A DNA stretch of 64,000 nt, from the NCBI RefSeq assembly GCF_003635165.1, contig NZ_ML058628.1, forward strand, positions 62,001 to 126,000. Reading direction: 5' to 3'. Below, in pieces: positions 45,675 through 55,048 of this stretch. The notes beneath the pieces were generated by a model, which was not told where the DNA came from, made no database searches, and worked only from the letters and a program-made list of their open reading frames with translations. Within the stretch, counting starts at the first letter, position 1. Each line of letters begins with the position of its first letter. A program made the translations under genes and the position numbers. The stretch comes from Burkholderia sp. Nafp2/4-1b (GTDB lineage Bacteria; Pseudomonadota; Gammaproteobacteria; Burkholderiales; Burkholderiaceae).

Positions 45675-46976
45675 TTATTGTCCCCGCGTCACGGGCACGA
45701 CTTCGACCGTCACGTGCGACAGATTCCTGAACCGCCGCAGCACGCCGTGATAGAAGCGCGCATCGCGCGTGGGATCGTTCGTCACCACCGACACGACCGC
45801 GCTCATGTGTCCCGGCCCGAGCCGCCACACATGCAGGTCGCCGACGCGGTCGCCATTGCCTTCGATCGCGCCGCGCACGTTCTCCGTCAGACGACGATCC
45901 GAATTCATGTCGAGCAGGATACCCCCCGTGTCGCGCATCAGGCCGTACGACCAGTTCGCGATCACCAGCGCGCCGATGATGCCGGCCAGCGGATCCATCC
46001 ACACCCAGCCGAACGCACGCGCGAGCAGCAGCCCGACGATCGTCAGCACGGAGACGGCCGCATCGGCGATCACGTGGATGTACGCGGAGCGGATGTTGTG
46101 ATCGCGCGCCGCCGCCGCGGACGCGCCGTGGTCGTGCTCGTGTTCCTCGAACGCCAGTTCGTGCTCGCGGCCGTCCACACGGACGATCGCGTTGAATGCA
46201 TGCGGTTCGGGAATGGCTTCGGTCGATTCGAGGTAGCCGCCGCGATCCTGCATCGCAAACGTCTGCCGCGTGCCGTCCGGACGGATCGTCGTCACCGATA
46301 CGGCGCTCGCGTCGACGGGCTCAGTTTCGTTCGTCGCAGGCGTTACGCGAAAAACCGGCGGCACGCCATCCTCGAACACCGACACGAAGAACGCGCCCCG
46401 CTGATCGAAGATCCGGTGCGCTTCCTCTTCATGGTCGTGATCGTGGTGATCGTGATGCGCATGCCCGTGATGATGGCCGTGGCTGTGACCATGCCCGTGG
46501 CTGTGACCATGATGATCGCCGCTCAGCAGCCAGACGCTCGCGACGTTGACGAGCAGCCCGGCAACCGCGATCGGAATCGCCTCGCCGAAATGGATCGGCA
46601 CCGGCGCGAGCAAGCGCGCAATCGCCTCGTAGCCGATCAGCAACGCGATCATCGCGAGCACGATCGCGCTCGTGAACCCCGCCAGATCGCCGAGCTTGCC
46701 CGTGCCGAACACGAAGCGCGGGTCGTTCGCATACTTGCGCGCATAGGTGTACGCCATCGCGGCGATCAGCATCGCGCCGGCATGGGTCGACATGTGAAGG
46801 CCGTCGGCGATCAGCGCGAGAGAGCCGAAAATCGACCCGCCGACGATCTCGACCACCATCATCGCCGCGCACAGCGCGATGACCATCCAGGTCCGGCGTT
46901 CGTTCTGCTCGTGCGCGGCGCCGAGAAAGATGTGGTCGTGCCCTGCGCCGAAGGCGTCGTTCGTGAATCCGTTCAT
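45675..46976 (-). CDS. dmeF: CDF metal exporter, DmeF type
   Basis: The 433-residue protein starts with an AGHDHIFLG motif that marks DmeF proteins. Six membrane helices follow, with the cation diffusion facilitator motif ADGLHM and a very His-rich loop (about residues 154-185) between helices 4 and 5. A C-terminal domain ends it. DmeF exports Co(II) and Ni(II) by proton antiport in related bacteria. The dmeR regulator gene lies 11 bases upstream on the same strand. Confidence 0.88.
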   Translation of the reverse strand: MNGFTNDAFGAGHDHIFLGAAHEQNERRTWMVIALCAAMMVVEIVGGSIFGSLALIADGLHMSTHAGAMLIAAMAYTYARKYANDPRFVFGTGKLGDLAGFTSAIVLAMIALLIGYEAIARLLAPVPIHFGEAIPIAVAGLLVNVASVWLLSGDHHGHSHGHGHSHGHHHGHAHHDHHDHDHEEEAHRIFDQRGAFFVSVFEDGVPPVFRVTPATNETEPVDASAVSVTTIRPDGTRQTFAMQDRGGYLESTEAIPEPHAFNAIVRVDGREHELAFEEHEHDHGASAAAARDHNIRSAYIHVIADAAVSVLTIVGLLLARAFGWVWMDPLAGIIGALVIANWSYGLMRDTGGILLDMNSDRRLTENVRGAIEGNGDRVGDLHVWRLGPGHMSAVVSVVTNDPTRDARFYHGVLRRFRNLSHVTVEVVPVTRGQ

Positions 46977-46987
46977 TGCGCGCCCGA

Positions 46988-47260
46988 TTACTTGAAGTAG
47001 CTGTGAACGACTTCGATCAGCTGCTCGGTCGCACTGCCTTCGTCTTCGTGAGGTTCGGCATCGACCAGATGGCTGCGGATGTGATCTTCCAGCACGACCG
47101 CGAGCAGGCCGTTCATCGCGCCGCGGCCGCTCGCGATGAGACGGAGAATTTCATTGCAACCGCGCTCGTCTTCCAGCGCGCGTTCGATCGCTTCGACCTG
47201 TCCCTTGATGCGGCGGACACGGTTCAGCAGCTTCTGCTTTTCCTTGATGGTGTGGCTCAT
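46988..47260 (-). CDS. dmeR: RcnR/CsoR-family metal-sensing repressor (DmeR)
   Basis: The 90-residue protein starts MSHTIKEKQKLLNRVRRIKGQVEAI and contains the metal-sensing Cys and His residues of the RcnR group (His3, Cys35, and a later His). RcnR and DmeR repress metal efflux genes until Ni or Co binds. It is the first gene of the dmeR-dmeF operon. Two T/A-flanked G-tract sites lie just upstream. Confidence 0.88.
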   Translation of the reverse strand: MSHTIKEKQKLLNRVRRIKGQVEAIERALEDERGCNEILRLIASGRGAMNGLLAVVLEDHIRSHLVDAEPHEDEGSATEQLIEVVHSYFK

Positions 47261-47273
47261 GGTGGTCCCTTCA

Positions 47274-47330
47274 TATAGCGGGGGGGACTATACACCGAAT
47301 TCCGTTTCCATATAGGGGGAGGGGTATATA
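47274..47330 (-). promoter_or_regulatory. two G-tract operators ahead of dmeR
   Basis: Site 1 (47274-47292) reads TATAG, seven Gs after a C, then ACTATA. Site 2 (47311-47330) has TATAG, a G-rich tract, then TATATA. This is the form of RcnR-type recognition sites, a G/C tract between short T/A inverted ends. The sites are 37 bases apart start to start, upstream of the dmeR start at 47260. Confidence 0.65.
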
Positions 47331-47572
47331 CACGCCAACGAAACGCGAGCAATGGCACCGGCAGTTCGAATCTTCGCGACGCTCCCTGCCCAGGACACTG
47401 AAGTGACGGTTGGCAACCGCATGGCTCCTGGAATAAGTGTCCCGATGCGTACGTTTACAGTACGTCTCGCGCGCCGCAGCTAACGTTCATGCCGTCACAC
47501 AGGCAGGGGCGTTTGTATGCTCGATGAATGGCGCACGGCAGACGCGATGCTTCGATGCACATGGAGGCAACC

Positions 47573-47983
47573 ATGCAGGCCATTCACAGAATCGTCGTCG
47601 CCGCGATCGCGCTGGGGATTGCATCACATCCCGGTTGGGCGCAGCAAACAATCGACGCGACATTGCTACCGAACGCGATCCAGCTCAAGACGCACGACGT
47701 GAAGTCGGGTCGCGTCACATTTGAAGTCAAGAATGCCGCGGACGACAACATGGAGCACGAACTCGTCGTGATCAAGACGGATCTCTCTGACGATGCGCTC
47801 CCTGTCGGCAAAGGACTGGTCATGGAGCACAAGCTGAGAAAAGTCGGAGAAGTCGAAGACATCGCGCCAGGCCAGAGCAAGCGCGCGTCATTCAAGCTCT
47901 CGCCCGGCCACTACGTGCTGATTTGCAACAAGCCGGGTCACTATGAAGCCGGCATGCACGCGGCGCTTGTCGTGGCACCGTGA
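47573..47983 (+). CDS. cupredoxin-domain protein
   Basis: The 136-residue protein has a signal peptide (cleaved near HPGWAQQ) and a single plastocyanin-like domain. The type 1 copper ligands can be placed as His62 (MEHELV), Cys118, His123 and Met128 (ICNKPGHYEAGMH). ATG 47573 follows GGAGG by 5 bases, so the longer frames are not used. A periplasmic copper electron carrier or copper-handling protein is likely. No partner oxidase is adjacent. Confidence 0.82.
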   Translation: MQAIHRIVVAAIALGIASHPGWAQQTIDATLLPNAIQLKTHDVKSGRVTFEVKNAADDNMEHELVVIKTDLSDDALPVGKGLVMEHKLRKVGEVEDIAPGQSKRASFKLSPGHYVLICNKPGHYEAGMHAALVVAP

Positions 47984-48147
47984 ATCACAAGGCGGGCCTG
48001 GCCGAACCGCGAATCGACATCGATCGGAGCGAGTTCGCTCGCTTCGGTGACCATGCTCCGAAAATTGATGCTGCACGCCGAGACGGGCGGAATAAGCGCG
48101 GTTTCCGATCCGTTTACTAACGGCTCTTCCACATTCGGAGTTCCATC

Positions 48148-49221
48148 ATGAAACAGGTCCATACGGCGTTCGGTGCGGCGTTGTCGGCTGTCGTACTGGC
48201 GAGCGTCGTGGCGTGTGGCGGTTCATCTCACGACAGACAGTACGTGGTCAGTGCGTTGGTTTCCGACGGCGCTGTTGCGGCTGCTCACGTCGATGCCAAT
48301 CTGAAGAATCCATGGGGCATTGCCTTCAATCCCAAGGGCTTCGTATGGGTCGCCGATAACGGCACACAGCACGCGACGCTCTACGATGGCAACGGCGTGC
48401 CGCAATCGCTCGTCGTGACGATCCCGCCCGGCACGAGCGGCGACCCCGACCCGACCGGGATCGTGTTCAATGGCACGAATGACTTCATGGTGGCCCAGGG
48501 CACCAAATCGGGGCCTGCCGCGTTCATTTTCGTTGGCGAGGGCGGGACCATCACCGCATGGTCGCCGGCGGTCAACCCGACGTCGGCAATCACGGTGTTC
48601 GACAGCGGCGGCGCCGCCGTTTACAAGGGGCTCGCGATGGCGAGCAACAACGGGGCGAATTTCCTGTACGCGACGGACTTCCACAACAACCGGATCGACG
48701 TGTTCGACCGGACCTTCGCCAAAGTCACGCTCGCCGGCGCGTTTCAGGATCCCGCGTTACCTGCGGGATTTGCGCCATTCGGCATCCAGGCGATCGGCTC
48801 GAAACTGTTCGTCGCCTACGCGAAGCAGGATGCGGCAGCACATGATGACGTCAAGGGCGCGGGCCTGGGCGTGATCGATGTGTTCAGTCCGTCGGGACAA
48901 TTCCTGCAGCGCTTCGTCACCGGCGGGCCGCTGAATGCGCCGTGGGGCATGGCACAGGCGCCCGCGAATTTCGGGCGCTTCAACAACGCGGTGCTGGTCG
49001 GCAACTTTGGCGACGGCATGATCCACGCGTTCGATGCGACTACCGGGGTGATGCTCGGGACCCTCGAGCAAGGCGACGGCAACGCAATCGTCGAGCCGGG
49101 ACTGTGGGGCATCGCATTCGGGAATGGGCTGAACAACCAGCCCACGAATACGCTGTTCTTTGCGGCCGGCCCGAACGACGAAAAGGACGGCCTCTACGGC
49201 CGCATCGACGTGGAGCAGTGA
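48148..49221 (+). CDS. TIGR03118 family lipoprotein
   Basis: The 357-residue protein has a lipobox (VLASVVAC, Cys23) and propeller-like repeats ending NTLFFAAGPNDEKDGLYGRID. The motif GLWGIAFGNG and the C-terminal sequence match the TIGR03118 group. The function of the family is unknown. It is anchored in the outer or inner membrane by its lipid and faces the periplasm. Confidence 0.85.
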   Translation: MKQVHTAFGAALSAVVLASVVACGGSSHDRQYVVSALVSDGAVAAAHVDANLKNPWGIAFNPKGFVWVADNGTQHATLYDGNGVPQSLVVTIPPGTSGDPDPTGIVFNGTNDFMVAQGTKSGPAAFIFVGEGGTITAWSPAVNPTSAITVFDSGGAAVYKGLAMASNNGANFLYATDFHNNRIDVFDRTFAKVTLAGAFQDPALPAGFAPFGIQAIGSKLFVAYAKQDAAAHDDVKGAGLGVIDVFSPSGQFLQRFVTGGPLNAPWGMAQAPANFGRFNNAVLVGNFGDGMIHAFDATTGVMLGTLEQGDGNAIVEPGLWGIAFGNGLNNQPTNTLFFAAGPNDEKDGLYGRIDVEQ

Positions 49222-49385
49222 TCGCGATTGCCGGATGACCGCACCTGCACCCGCGGCAGCATGCGTTATCCGGCACCGTGCGCGAACGAATCTTGCTCCG
49301 TCACCGCCACGGACCGCTTCGGCGAGCGATATCGCACGCCGCATGCGCCCGTGACGAGTGCGCCCTCGGCGCGAAAGGGGGCAAT

Positions 49386-50540
49386 TTGAAGCGACTGCGC
49401 CATCTTGCACAGATCAGGCCGGCACTCCCGGTCGTCCTCATTCATTTCCGCGACGATCGTACGGACCATGTCGGCCACGTCACCGACACGCTGCGGCAAC
49501 TCGGCGCGCAAATCGCCGAACTGAAGGGCACGCGGCTTGCGGGGGAGTTTCGTCCGACGCAACGTTACCCTGCACACCGATACATGATCCCGGACGATAC
49601 GCTCACACTGTCCCAAGCGCACCAGCTCGGGGTCAGATCGTTACGCGATCTGTTCGGCGGCGTCGTCCCGTTTCCGTTTGTCGCGACCAAGGTGATCGCG
49701 CATCGTCTCGTCGAGGGCGCCCACGCCAAGCCGCCAGGCTGGTCGGCCGCATTCGCCGAAAGCGCTGCGCCGCTGACCCTGCCAGGCTACTCGGCGTTTT
49801 CGCGGGAGGATGCGTGCACCGCCGCGCAGCTGCTGTTGCAGGACGGCGGCGTGCGGATCAAGCGGCCCGATGGCATCGGCGGAACGGGCCAGGCGCTCGT
49901 GGCCGATATGGCCGAAGCGGAACGAGAGCTTGCCGCGCTCGACGACGACGCATTGCGCACGGGCGGCATCGTCGTCGAGCGCAATCTCGATGCGATCGAG
50001 ACGCTGAGCGTCGGGCAGGTCATGCTGGACGATCTGGTGGCGAGCTACTGGGGCGTGCAGCACCTGACCGTCAACAACCACGGTCATCACGTATATGGCG
50101 GCACCGATCTCGTCGTCGTGCGCGGCGGCTTCGACGTGCTGGCGCAGCTCGACGTGACGCCCGACGTCCGTGACGCGATCGCGAAGGCATGCGCGTTCGA
50201 CGCCGCGGTGCACCGCGATTACGCGGGCTTCTTCGCATCACGGCGCAACTACGACGTCGCGTTCGGCACGGATGCACAAGGCGTGCGCCACTGCGGCGTG
50301 CTGGAGCAGTCGTGGCGGATCGGCGGCGCAACCGGTGCGGAAATCGGTGCGTTGCGCATGTTCAGGGCAGACCCGCAGGTCGACGCGGTGGCTGCGTCGA
50401 CACACGAGATCTACGGCGACGACCCGGCGATACCGGCTGGCGCGCACGTCGTCTATCGCGGCGTCGATCCCCAGGCGGGCGCCATCACCAAGTACTACAC
50501 GGTCGATCGCCATCCCTTGCGAAGGAGCAGCGAGACATGA
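49386..50540 (+). CDS. DUF3182 family protein, ATP-grasp-like
   Basis: The 384-residue protein (from TTG 49386 behind AAAGGGGG; an open frame continues to 49278) has blocks resembling ATP-grasp ligases: VRIKRPDGIGGTGQ, GGIVVERNLDAIETLSVGQV and a late HVYGGTDLVVVRGG. The family is annotated as DUF3182. ATP-grasp enzymes join a carboxylate to an amine or thiol with ATP. Its stop overlaps the start of the alpha/beta hydrolase (ATGA), so the two act together. The substrate is unknown and the fold call is an inference. Confidence 0.7.
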   Translation: MKRLRHLAQIRPALPVVLIHFRDDRTDHVGHVTDTLRQLGAQIAELKGTRLAGEFRPTQRYPAHRYMIPDDTLTLSQAHQLGVRSLRDLFGGVVPFPFVATKVIAHRLVEGAHAKPPGWSAAFAESAAPLTLPGYSAFSREDACTAAQLLLQDGGVRIKRPDGIGGTGQALVADMAEAERELAALDDDALRTGGIVVERNLDAIETLSVGQVMLDDLVASYWGVQHLTVNNHGHHVYGGTDLVVVRGGFDVLAQLDVTPDVRDAIAKACAFDAAVHRDYAGFFASRRNYDVAFGTDAQGVRHCGVLEQSWRIGGATGAEIGALRMFRADPQVDAVAASTHEIYGDDPAIPAGAHVVYRGVDPQAGAITKYYTVDRHPLRRSSET

Positions 50541-51316
50541 CAGCGCAGCATTATCGTGTGCAGATCAAGGTCGGGAACGGCTACCTGGACGGTACCGTGC
50601 TCGCGCCCAAGACCACCGTCGCCGGCGTCCTGTTCGTGCACGGCTGGGGGGGCAACCAGGAGCAGTATCTCGAGCGGGCGCGGCAGGCGGCGGCGCTCGG
50701 CTGCGTCTGTCTGACGTTCGATCTGACCGGGCATGGACGGACGCAGGAGGAGCAGCAGCGCGTGACGCGCGAAACCCATCTTCGCGATCTGATCGCTGCT
50801 TACGACACGCTCGTTGACCATCCGTTGGTCGATCGCGATGCCGTCGCCGTGGTCGGCAGCAGCTACGGCGGTTACCTCGCGACCATCCTGACGGAGCTGC
50901 GCCCCGTGCGCTGGCTCGGCCTGCGCGTACCGGCGCTCTATCTCGACGACGGCTGGGATACGCCGAAGCGGGCGCTGCACGCCGAACACGATCTCGTCGC
51001 GTATCGCAAACGCATCGTGCCGGCGTCCGAGAACCGCGCGCTGCGCGCGGCGGCCCGATTTGGCGGCGACGTCCTGATCGTCGAATCGGAGCACGACCAG
51101 ATCGTGCCGCACACGGCAATCGCCAGCTATCTGCAGGCGTGCCTGTCTGCACGCTCGATGACGTACCGGATCATCGAAGGCGCCGATCACGGGCTGTCGG
51201 ACGTAGCCAGCCAGCAAGCGTATTCGGCACTCGTCGAGAAGTGGCTGGCGGAGATGGTCGGGGGGCTGCGCGCGGGCGTCCGCGGTGCGGCCGAGTCTGG
51301 CCCGCCGAGTGTGTAG
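50537..51316 (+). CDS. alpha/beta hydrolase
   Basis: The 259-residue protein has the nucleophile elbow GSSYGG (Ser109), an oxyanion-hole motif VHGWGGN, a late Asp in VESEHDQIVP and a final His in GADHGLS. It starts in a 4-base overlap with the DUF3182 stop. It could hydrolyse the amide or ester made or used by that protein. The exact substrate is unknown. Confidence 0.82.
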   Translation: MTAQHYRVQIKVGNGYLDGTVLAPKTTVAGVLFVHGWGGNQEQYLERARQAAALGCVCLTFDLTGHGRTQEEQQRVTRETHLRDLIAAYDTLVDHPLVDRDAVAVVGSSYGGYLATILTELRPVRWLGLRVPALYLDDGWDTPKRALHAEHDLVAYRKRIVPASENRALRAAARFGGDVLIVESEHDQIVPHTAIASYLQACLSARSMTYRIIEGADHGLSDVASQQAYSALVEKWLAEMVGGLRAGVRGAAESGPPSV

Positions 51317-51400
51317 CGCGCTTCCGCCGGCTCGCCGAGCGTGCTTGCCGGCCCGGCCAGCACACCGCTCACGAGCCTCGGCATATCGACATGCGAACGA

Positions 51401-51430
51401 GCCGACGGGACGGTGAATCGTCCCGTCGGC
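51401..51430. terminator. 12-bp stem hairpin flanked by direct repeats
   Basis: A perfect 12-base-pair stem GCCGACGGGACG with a 6-base loop sits between the convergent hydrolase and lipoprotein genes. It is flanked by exact 10-bp direct repeats CATGCGAACG (51390-51399 and 51431-51440). It has no T-tract. It may end transcription or mark a past insertion. Confidence 0.5.
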
Positions 51431-51466
51431 CATGCGAACGCCCGGCGCAATTCGCCCGGCTGCGTG

Positions 51467-53545
51467 TTAGCGGTCGTACTCGAAGGACTCGGTGAAGAGC
51501 GTGTCGACCGGATCGGACCAGCTCAGGTTCACGAACGAGAAGTCCGCGCTGCCCGTCCAGCCGGCCACCGACGGGAATGCGACGCCCTGATCGCCCGGCA
51601 CGTTGAGCGTCACCGAGGCGCCCGGCCGAACCGGCGACGCCGATGCCGAACCGTTGACGAACGTCGCCACTGTCTGCCCGGCCGCGGTGGCGCGAATCTG
51701 CACGTTGCCGCGCTTGACGAACGGCAGCCCCGGTTTCGACGTCCAGCCCAACGCGAAGGTCGCGCCGCCCGCGAACGTGCCGGCCGTGCCCGGCGTCAGC
51801 TCATCGCGCGTGGATTGCGCCAGATCGTGCCACGCGTACTGGCGCAGTGCGTCGGGCGACGGCGATGGCGTACGCAGCCGCACCGTATAGTGCCGGGCCG
51901 GCGTCGACGTGTTGCCGTTCTGGTAGACGTCGATCGTATAGGCACTGAACGGCTTGATGTCGGCCAGCTCGGCGGCGCTCAGCTGCGGCTTCGCCCAAGC
52001 GGTATTGTTGCGCGGCGCGTCGCCGGGCCACGTGAAGAGGCCCTGATTGGCCGGGTCCTGCGCGACGCCGGCCAGTCGGTAGTTGTTGCGGCACTGTGCA
52101 TTCTTCGGCAGGGCGGCGAGTTGCGCCGGCGTCTGGCTTGCGATCTGCGCACGGACATTCAGCGTGTCGCAGGTACCGCTCGACGGCTGGAGGAACACGC
52201 CGTTGCGCAAGCCGGGGCCGTTGACGATCGCGAAGTCCACCGCGGTGCCGGCCGCGTCGACGGTGCCCACCTGCAGGTTCAGCGAATCGACGAACGCGTT
52301 GGTCCCCGTCGACGGATTGGCCGGATTCAGCCAGTCCCACTTCTGCGCGTTCGCATTGACCTTCGTCAGTACCGCTCGCTGATTGCCCACCACGCGCCAG
52401 CCGGTATCGCCGTTTGCGAGGCTCCCCGCCCGCACCGCAAGCTGCACATGCTGCTGCATGCCGTCGCGAATGCCGTCGCTGCGCGTCCACGCGAGCTTGA
52501 CCCACATCGTGTCGCTGGCGACGACACGAATGACCTCAGGCAAGCTGAAGCTGGCGTTGTTCATCGCATCGTCGGCCACGATGCCCGGCGTGCCGCCGAC
52601 CGGCGCCCCGAACTCCTGGTCGACCGACATCCCGTTGTTGAGGTACGCGGCAGGTACGCCTGCATTCAGCGCGCCGGACGCAACGTCGTCGACGAAGATC
52701 TGGCCGCACGCCGATACGCTGCCGCCCGTGCGCGCAGCCCCGGTCGAACCCGCGAAACACCGGTTGAGCGCGCTCTGCAAGGCCGCCAGGTCGCTGGCGC
52801 TAGGCAGGTTCGATACCACCGCGCCATTGATGGTCGCCGCGGCCGGCAGGCTGGCCTTGTCGCCCGCCTGCGGCGCGACGCCGGGCGCGAGCTGAAGCTG
52901 CACCGGCGTATCGCTGGACGCGCCCGCCACCGAGCTGATCTGGACGCCGCCGTCCGGCAGGACGTTGATCTTCACTTGATCGAGCAAACGGTCGAGACCC
53001 GGTGCACCCGCGGTCAACGGGCCGGAAATCAGGTCGACGCCCGTATTGCCGGTTGCGGCCAGCAGGTCGGCCAGCACCGACGAATAGGCTTGCATCGTGC
53101 CGGCGACGGCCTGGGCCGTGACCTTGCTTTGCAGCAAGCCGGTGTCGGCCAGCAGCTTGGTGGGATTGTCGCCGACGATCGTGGCGGCAATCGCGTTCGT
53201 GATCGGCGTGATGTTGATCGTCTGCGTGCCGGCGGTCGCGCTGAGTGCGATCAGCGTGACCTGCGAATCGGCGACGTTGCCGTATGCGGATAACGCGAAA
53301 GGCGCGGTCAGGCCGGTTACCGTGCAATGAAACGCGCCCGTTGCCGCGTCGGCCGGGCAGTCGACCGCCGTGCCCGTCGCATCGACCAGTTTCACGGTAG
53401 CGGCCTGCATCGCAGCGCCGGCGGCCGCGACCCCGCTGACCGTCTGCGCGGCGGGTCCCGCCGGCGGCGAAGAGGAACTGCCGCCCCCTCCGCAAGCTGC
53501 CAGGAACAGCACTGCAATACCGGATACGACAGGCGTGAGTTTCAT
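51467..53545 (-). CDS. large surface or periplasmic lipoprotein, unknown function
   Basis: The 692-residue protein begins with a lipobox signal (VLFLAACGGGG) after a Met at 53545. An Ig-like/DUF-type beta region follows (VSGVAAAGAAMQAATVKLVD) and then a long Ala/Gly-rich body with a C-terminal FDR-like end. The N-terminal repeat resembles carboxypeptidase-regulatory-like modules. I do not recognise the family of the rest. It is divergent from a LuxR-type regulator, which is a plausible regulator of it. Confidence 0.75.
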   Translation of the reverse strand: MKLTPVVSGIAVLFLAACGGGGSSSSPPAGPAAQTVSGVAAAGAAMQAATVKLVDATGTAVDCPADAATGAFHCTVTGLTAPFALSAYGNVADSQVTLIALSATAGTQTINITPITNAIAATIVGDNPTKLLADTGLLQSKVTAQAVAGTMQAYSSVLADLLAATGNTGVDLISGPLTAGAPGLDRLLDQVKINVLPDGGVQISSVAGASSDTPVQLQLAPGVAPQAGDKASLPAAATINGAVVSNLPSASDLAALQSALNRCFAGSTGAARTGGSVSACGQIFVDDVASGALNAGVPAAYLNNGMSVDQEFGAPVGGTPGIVADDAMNNASFSLPEVIRVVASDTMWVKLAWTRSDGIRDGMQQHVQLAVRAGSLANGDTGWRVVGNQRAVLTKVNANAQKWDWLNPANPSTGTNAFVDSLNLQVGTVDAAGTAVDFAIVNGPGLRNGVFLQPSSGTCDTLNVRAQIASQTPAQLAALPKNAQCRNNYRLAGVAQDPANQGLFTWPGDAPRNNTAWAKPQLSAAELADIKPFSAYTIDVYQNGNTSTPARHYTVRLRTPSPSPDALRQYAWHDLAQSTRDELTPGTAGTFAGGATFALGWTSKPGLPFVKRGNVQIRATAAGQTVATFVNGSASASPVRPGASVTLNVPGDQGVAFPSVAGWTGSADFSFVNLSWSDPVDTLFTESFEYDR

Positions 53546-53781
53546 TGCGTTTCCCCCGAGACCCTTCTGGTTGATGCGTGTCATCTACACCGCTCATGCA
53601 CGCTGAATGACCGGGATTCTCGCAAAGTCGATTTTTACGATCATCATTCAGGTGAATGAAAATCGGGAAATAACACGGCATGAAACGCAAACAAGCTGTG
53701 TTAGCCTGACAAAAATTCGGTATTCGAAGCAATATCGTCAGACAAAAACACATACGAAGATCGCGAAGCGACGGGGACAGC

Positions 53782-54900
53782 ATGCAACGAGACCAACTCA
53801 TCGGGGACCTCTACGAAGCCGCGCTGCATCCGGACGGCTTTCTCGAAGTCTTTCATCGGGTATCCGAATCGCTCGGCGCAAACGTGTTTCACATGTTCAG
53901 TTGGGACGCCGCACGCAATGCGCCGAAATTCTCGATTTACTCGCCGCGCGTTGAATTCGACGAGATCATCGCGTTGTACGACCAGTATTACGGCGCGCTC
54001 GATCCGCGCCGCGGCTTCGTCGAGAATGCACCGCTCGGCGAATTCGTTTGTTGTCAGGATCACCTGACCGAGCGCGACGTCGAACGCAGCGAGTTCTTCC
54101 AGGACTATCAGATTCCGTCGGGTTTTCGCTACCTGATGGGGATCCGGTTCGCGCGTCCCGGCAGCGACAACATTCTGCTCGGGTTACTGCGAGCGCATGG
54201 CCGAACACCGTATTCGCCGGAGGAACGTGCGGCTCTGACCGGTATGGCCGGGCATCTGCAGCGCTCGATCAACCTGTGGCAAGACGCGAAAGTGCTGCAT
54301 CGCGACGCCCTGCTCGGCACCGAACTGATGGAGGAGCTGGGGCTGTCCGTCTTTGCACTGGACAGGCATGCGCGCGTGCGGTTCGTCAACCAGGCGGCGG
54401 AGTCGATGCTGCGCGCCACGACCTGCCTCAAGCTCGAGAACGGTTACCTGAGCGCGACGAGTGCGCCGCAAAACGACGCGCTCAAGGCGGCGGTGGCGCG
54501 CGTCGTGAAGACCCGAAAGAGTGAGAGCCTTGCCCTTTCCGGCACGCTGGCCGCGGCGCAGGAGATTTTTCTCAGCATCGCGGTCTTGTCCGGACAAGCG
54601 CTCCATGCCGCTTTCGGCGATGCGACGATATTGATCACGGCCCGGCGACGCAGTGCTGCTCCGCTGGTCGTCGCACAACAGCTGCGGCAGGCGTTCGGCC
54701 TGTCGAGCGCGGAAGCCGCGGTCGCGGAAGCGTTGATCAGCGGCAAGACGCCCGACGAATGTGCAGCCATCGCGGGCGTTTCGCTTGCGACGGTTCGCAC
54801 CCAGTTGCGTGCGATCTATGAAAAGACACACTCGCGGAATCAGGCCGAAGCGGTTGGACGCATGCTGTGGGTGCTGCCGCAGTGCGAGCGCAAGGGTTGA
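53782..54900 (+). CDS. LuxR-type helix-turn-helix regulator
   Basis: The 372-residue protein has a long N-terminal region (possibly PAS/GAF-like, with residues 180-290 around LGLSVFALDRHARVRFVNQAAE). Its C-terminal LuxR-type DNA-binding domain is near residues 308-360 (FGLSSAEAAVAEALISGKTP followed by SLATVRTQLRAIYEKT). No autoinducer-binding domain is evident. It is divergent from the lipoprotein gene with 236 bases between them. Confidence 0.85.
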   Translation: MQRDQLIGDLYEAALHPDGFLEVFHRVSESLGANVFHMFSWDAARNAPKFSIYSPRVEFDEIIALYDQYYGALDPRRGFVENAPLGEFVCCQDHLTERDVERSEFFQDYQIPSGFRYLMGIRFARPGSDNILLGLLRAHGRTPYSPEERAALTGMAGHLQRSINLWQDAKVLHRDALLGTELMEELGLSVFALDRHARVRFVNQAAESMLRATTCLKLENGYLSATSAPQNDALKAAVARVVKTRKSESLALSGTLAAAQEIFLSIAVLSGQALHAAFGDATILITARRRSAAPLVVAQQLRQAFGLSSAEAAVAEALISGKTPDECAAIAGVSLATVRTQLRAIYEKTHSRNQAEAVGRMLWVLPQCERKG

Positions 54901-55048
54901 TGCTGCGAAGCTGCGGGCGGTAGCTCGGACCCCTGTGGAAAAGACCGCTGTGAGCTCGAACACGATACTGCCGCCGCGTCGGCCGCCGACGGCAAGACGC
55001 GGTTGTTCTGCCGGCGCTCTCGCGGCCAAAGTCCGAGGCCTCGGATTG

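Noticed and set aside
44373-47000. 875-codon plus-strand frame across MFS, DUF1289 and dmeF
   Set aside because: It spans three genes on the other strand and the intergenic joints, with no domain; His/Arg bias again marks a shadow frame.
51341-53293. 650-codon plus-strand frame opposite the large lipoprotein
   Set aside because: The minus-strand frame has a lipobox and ordered domain-like composition; the plus-strand one is Arg-rich noise.
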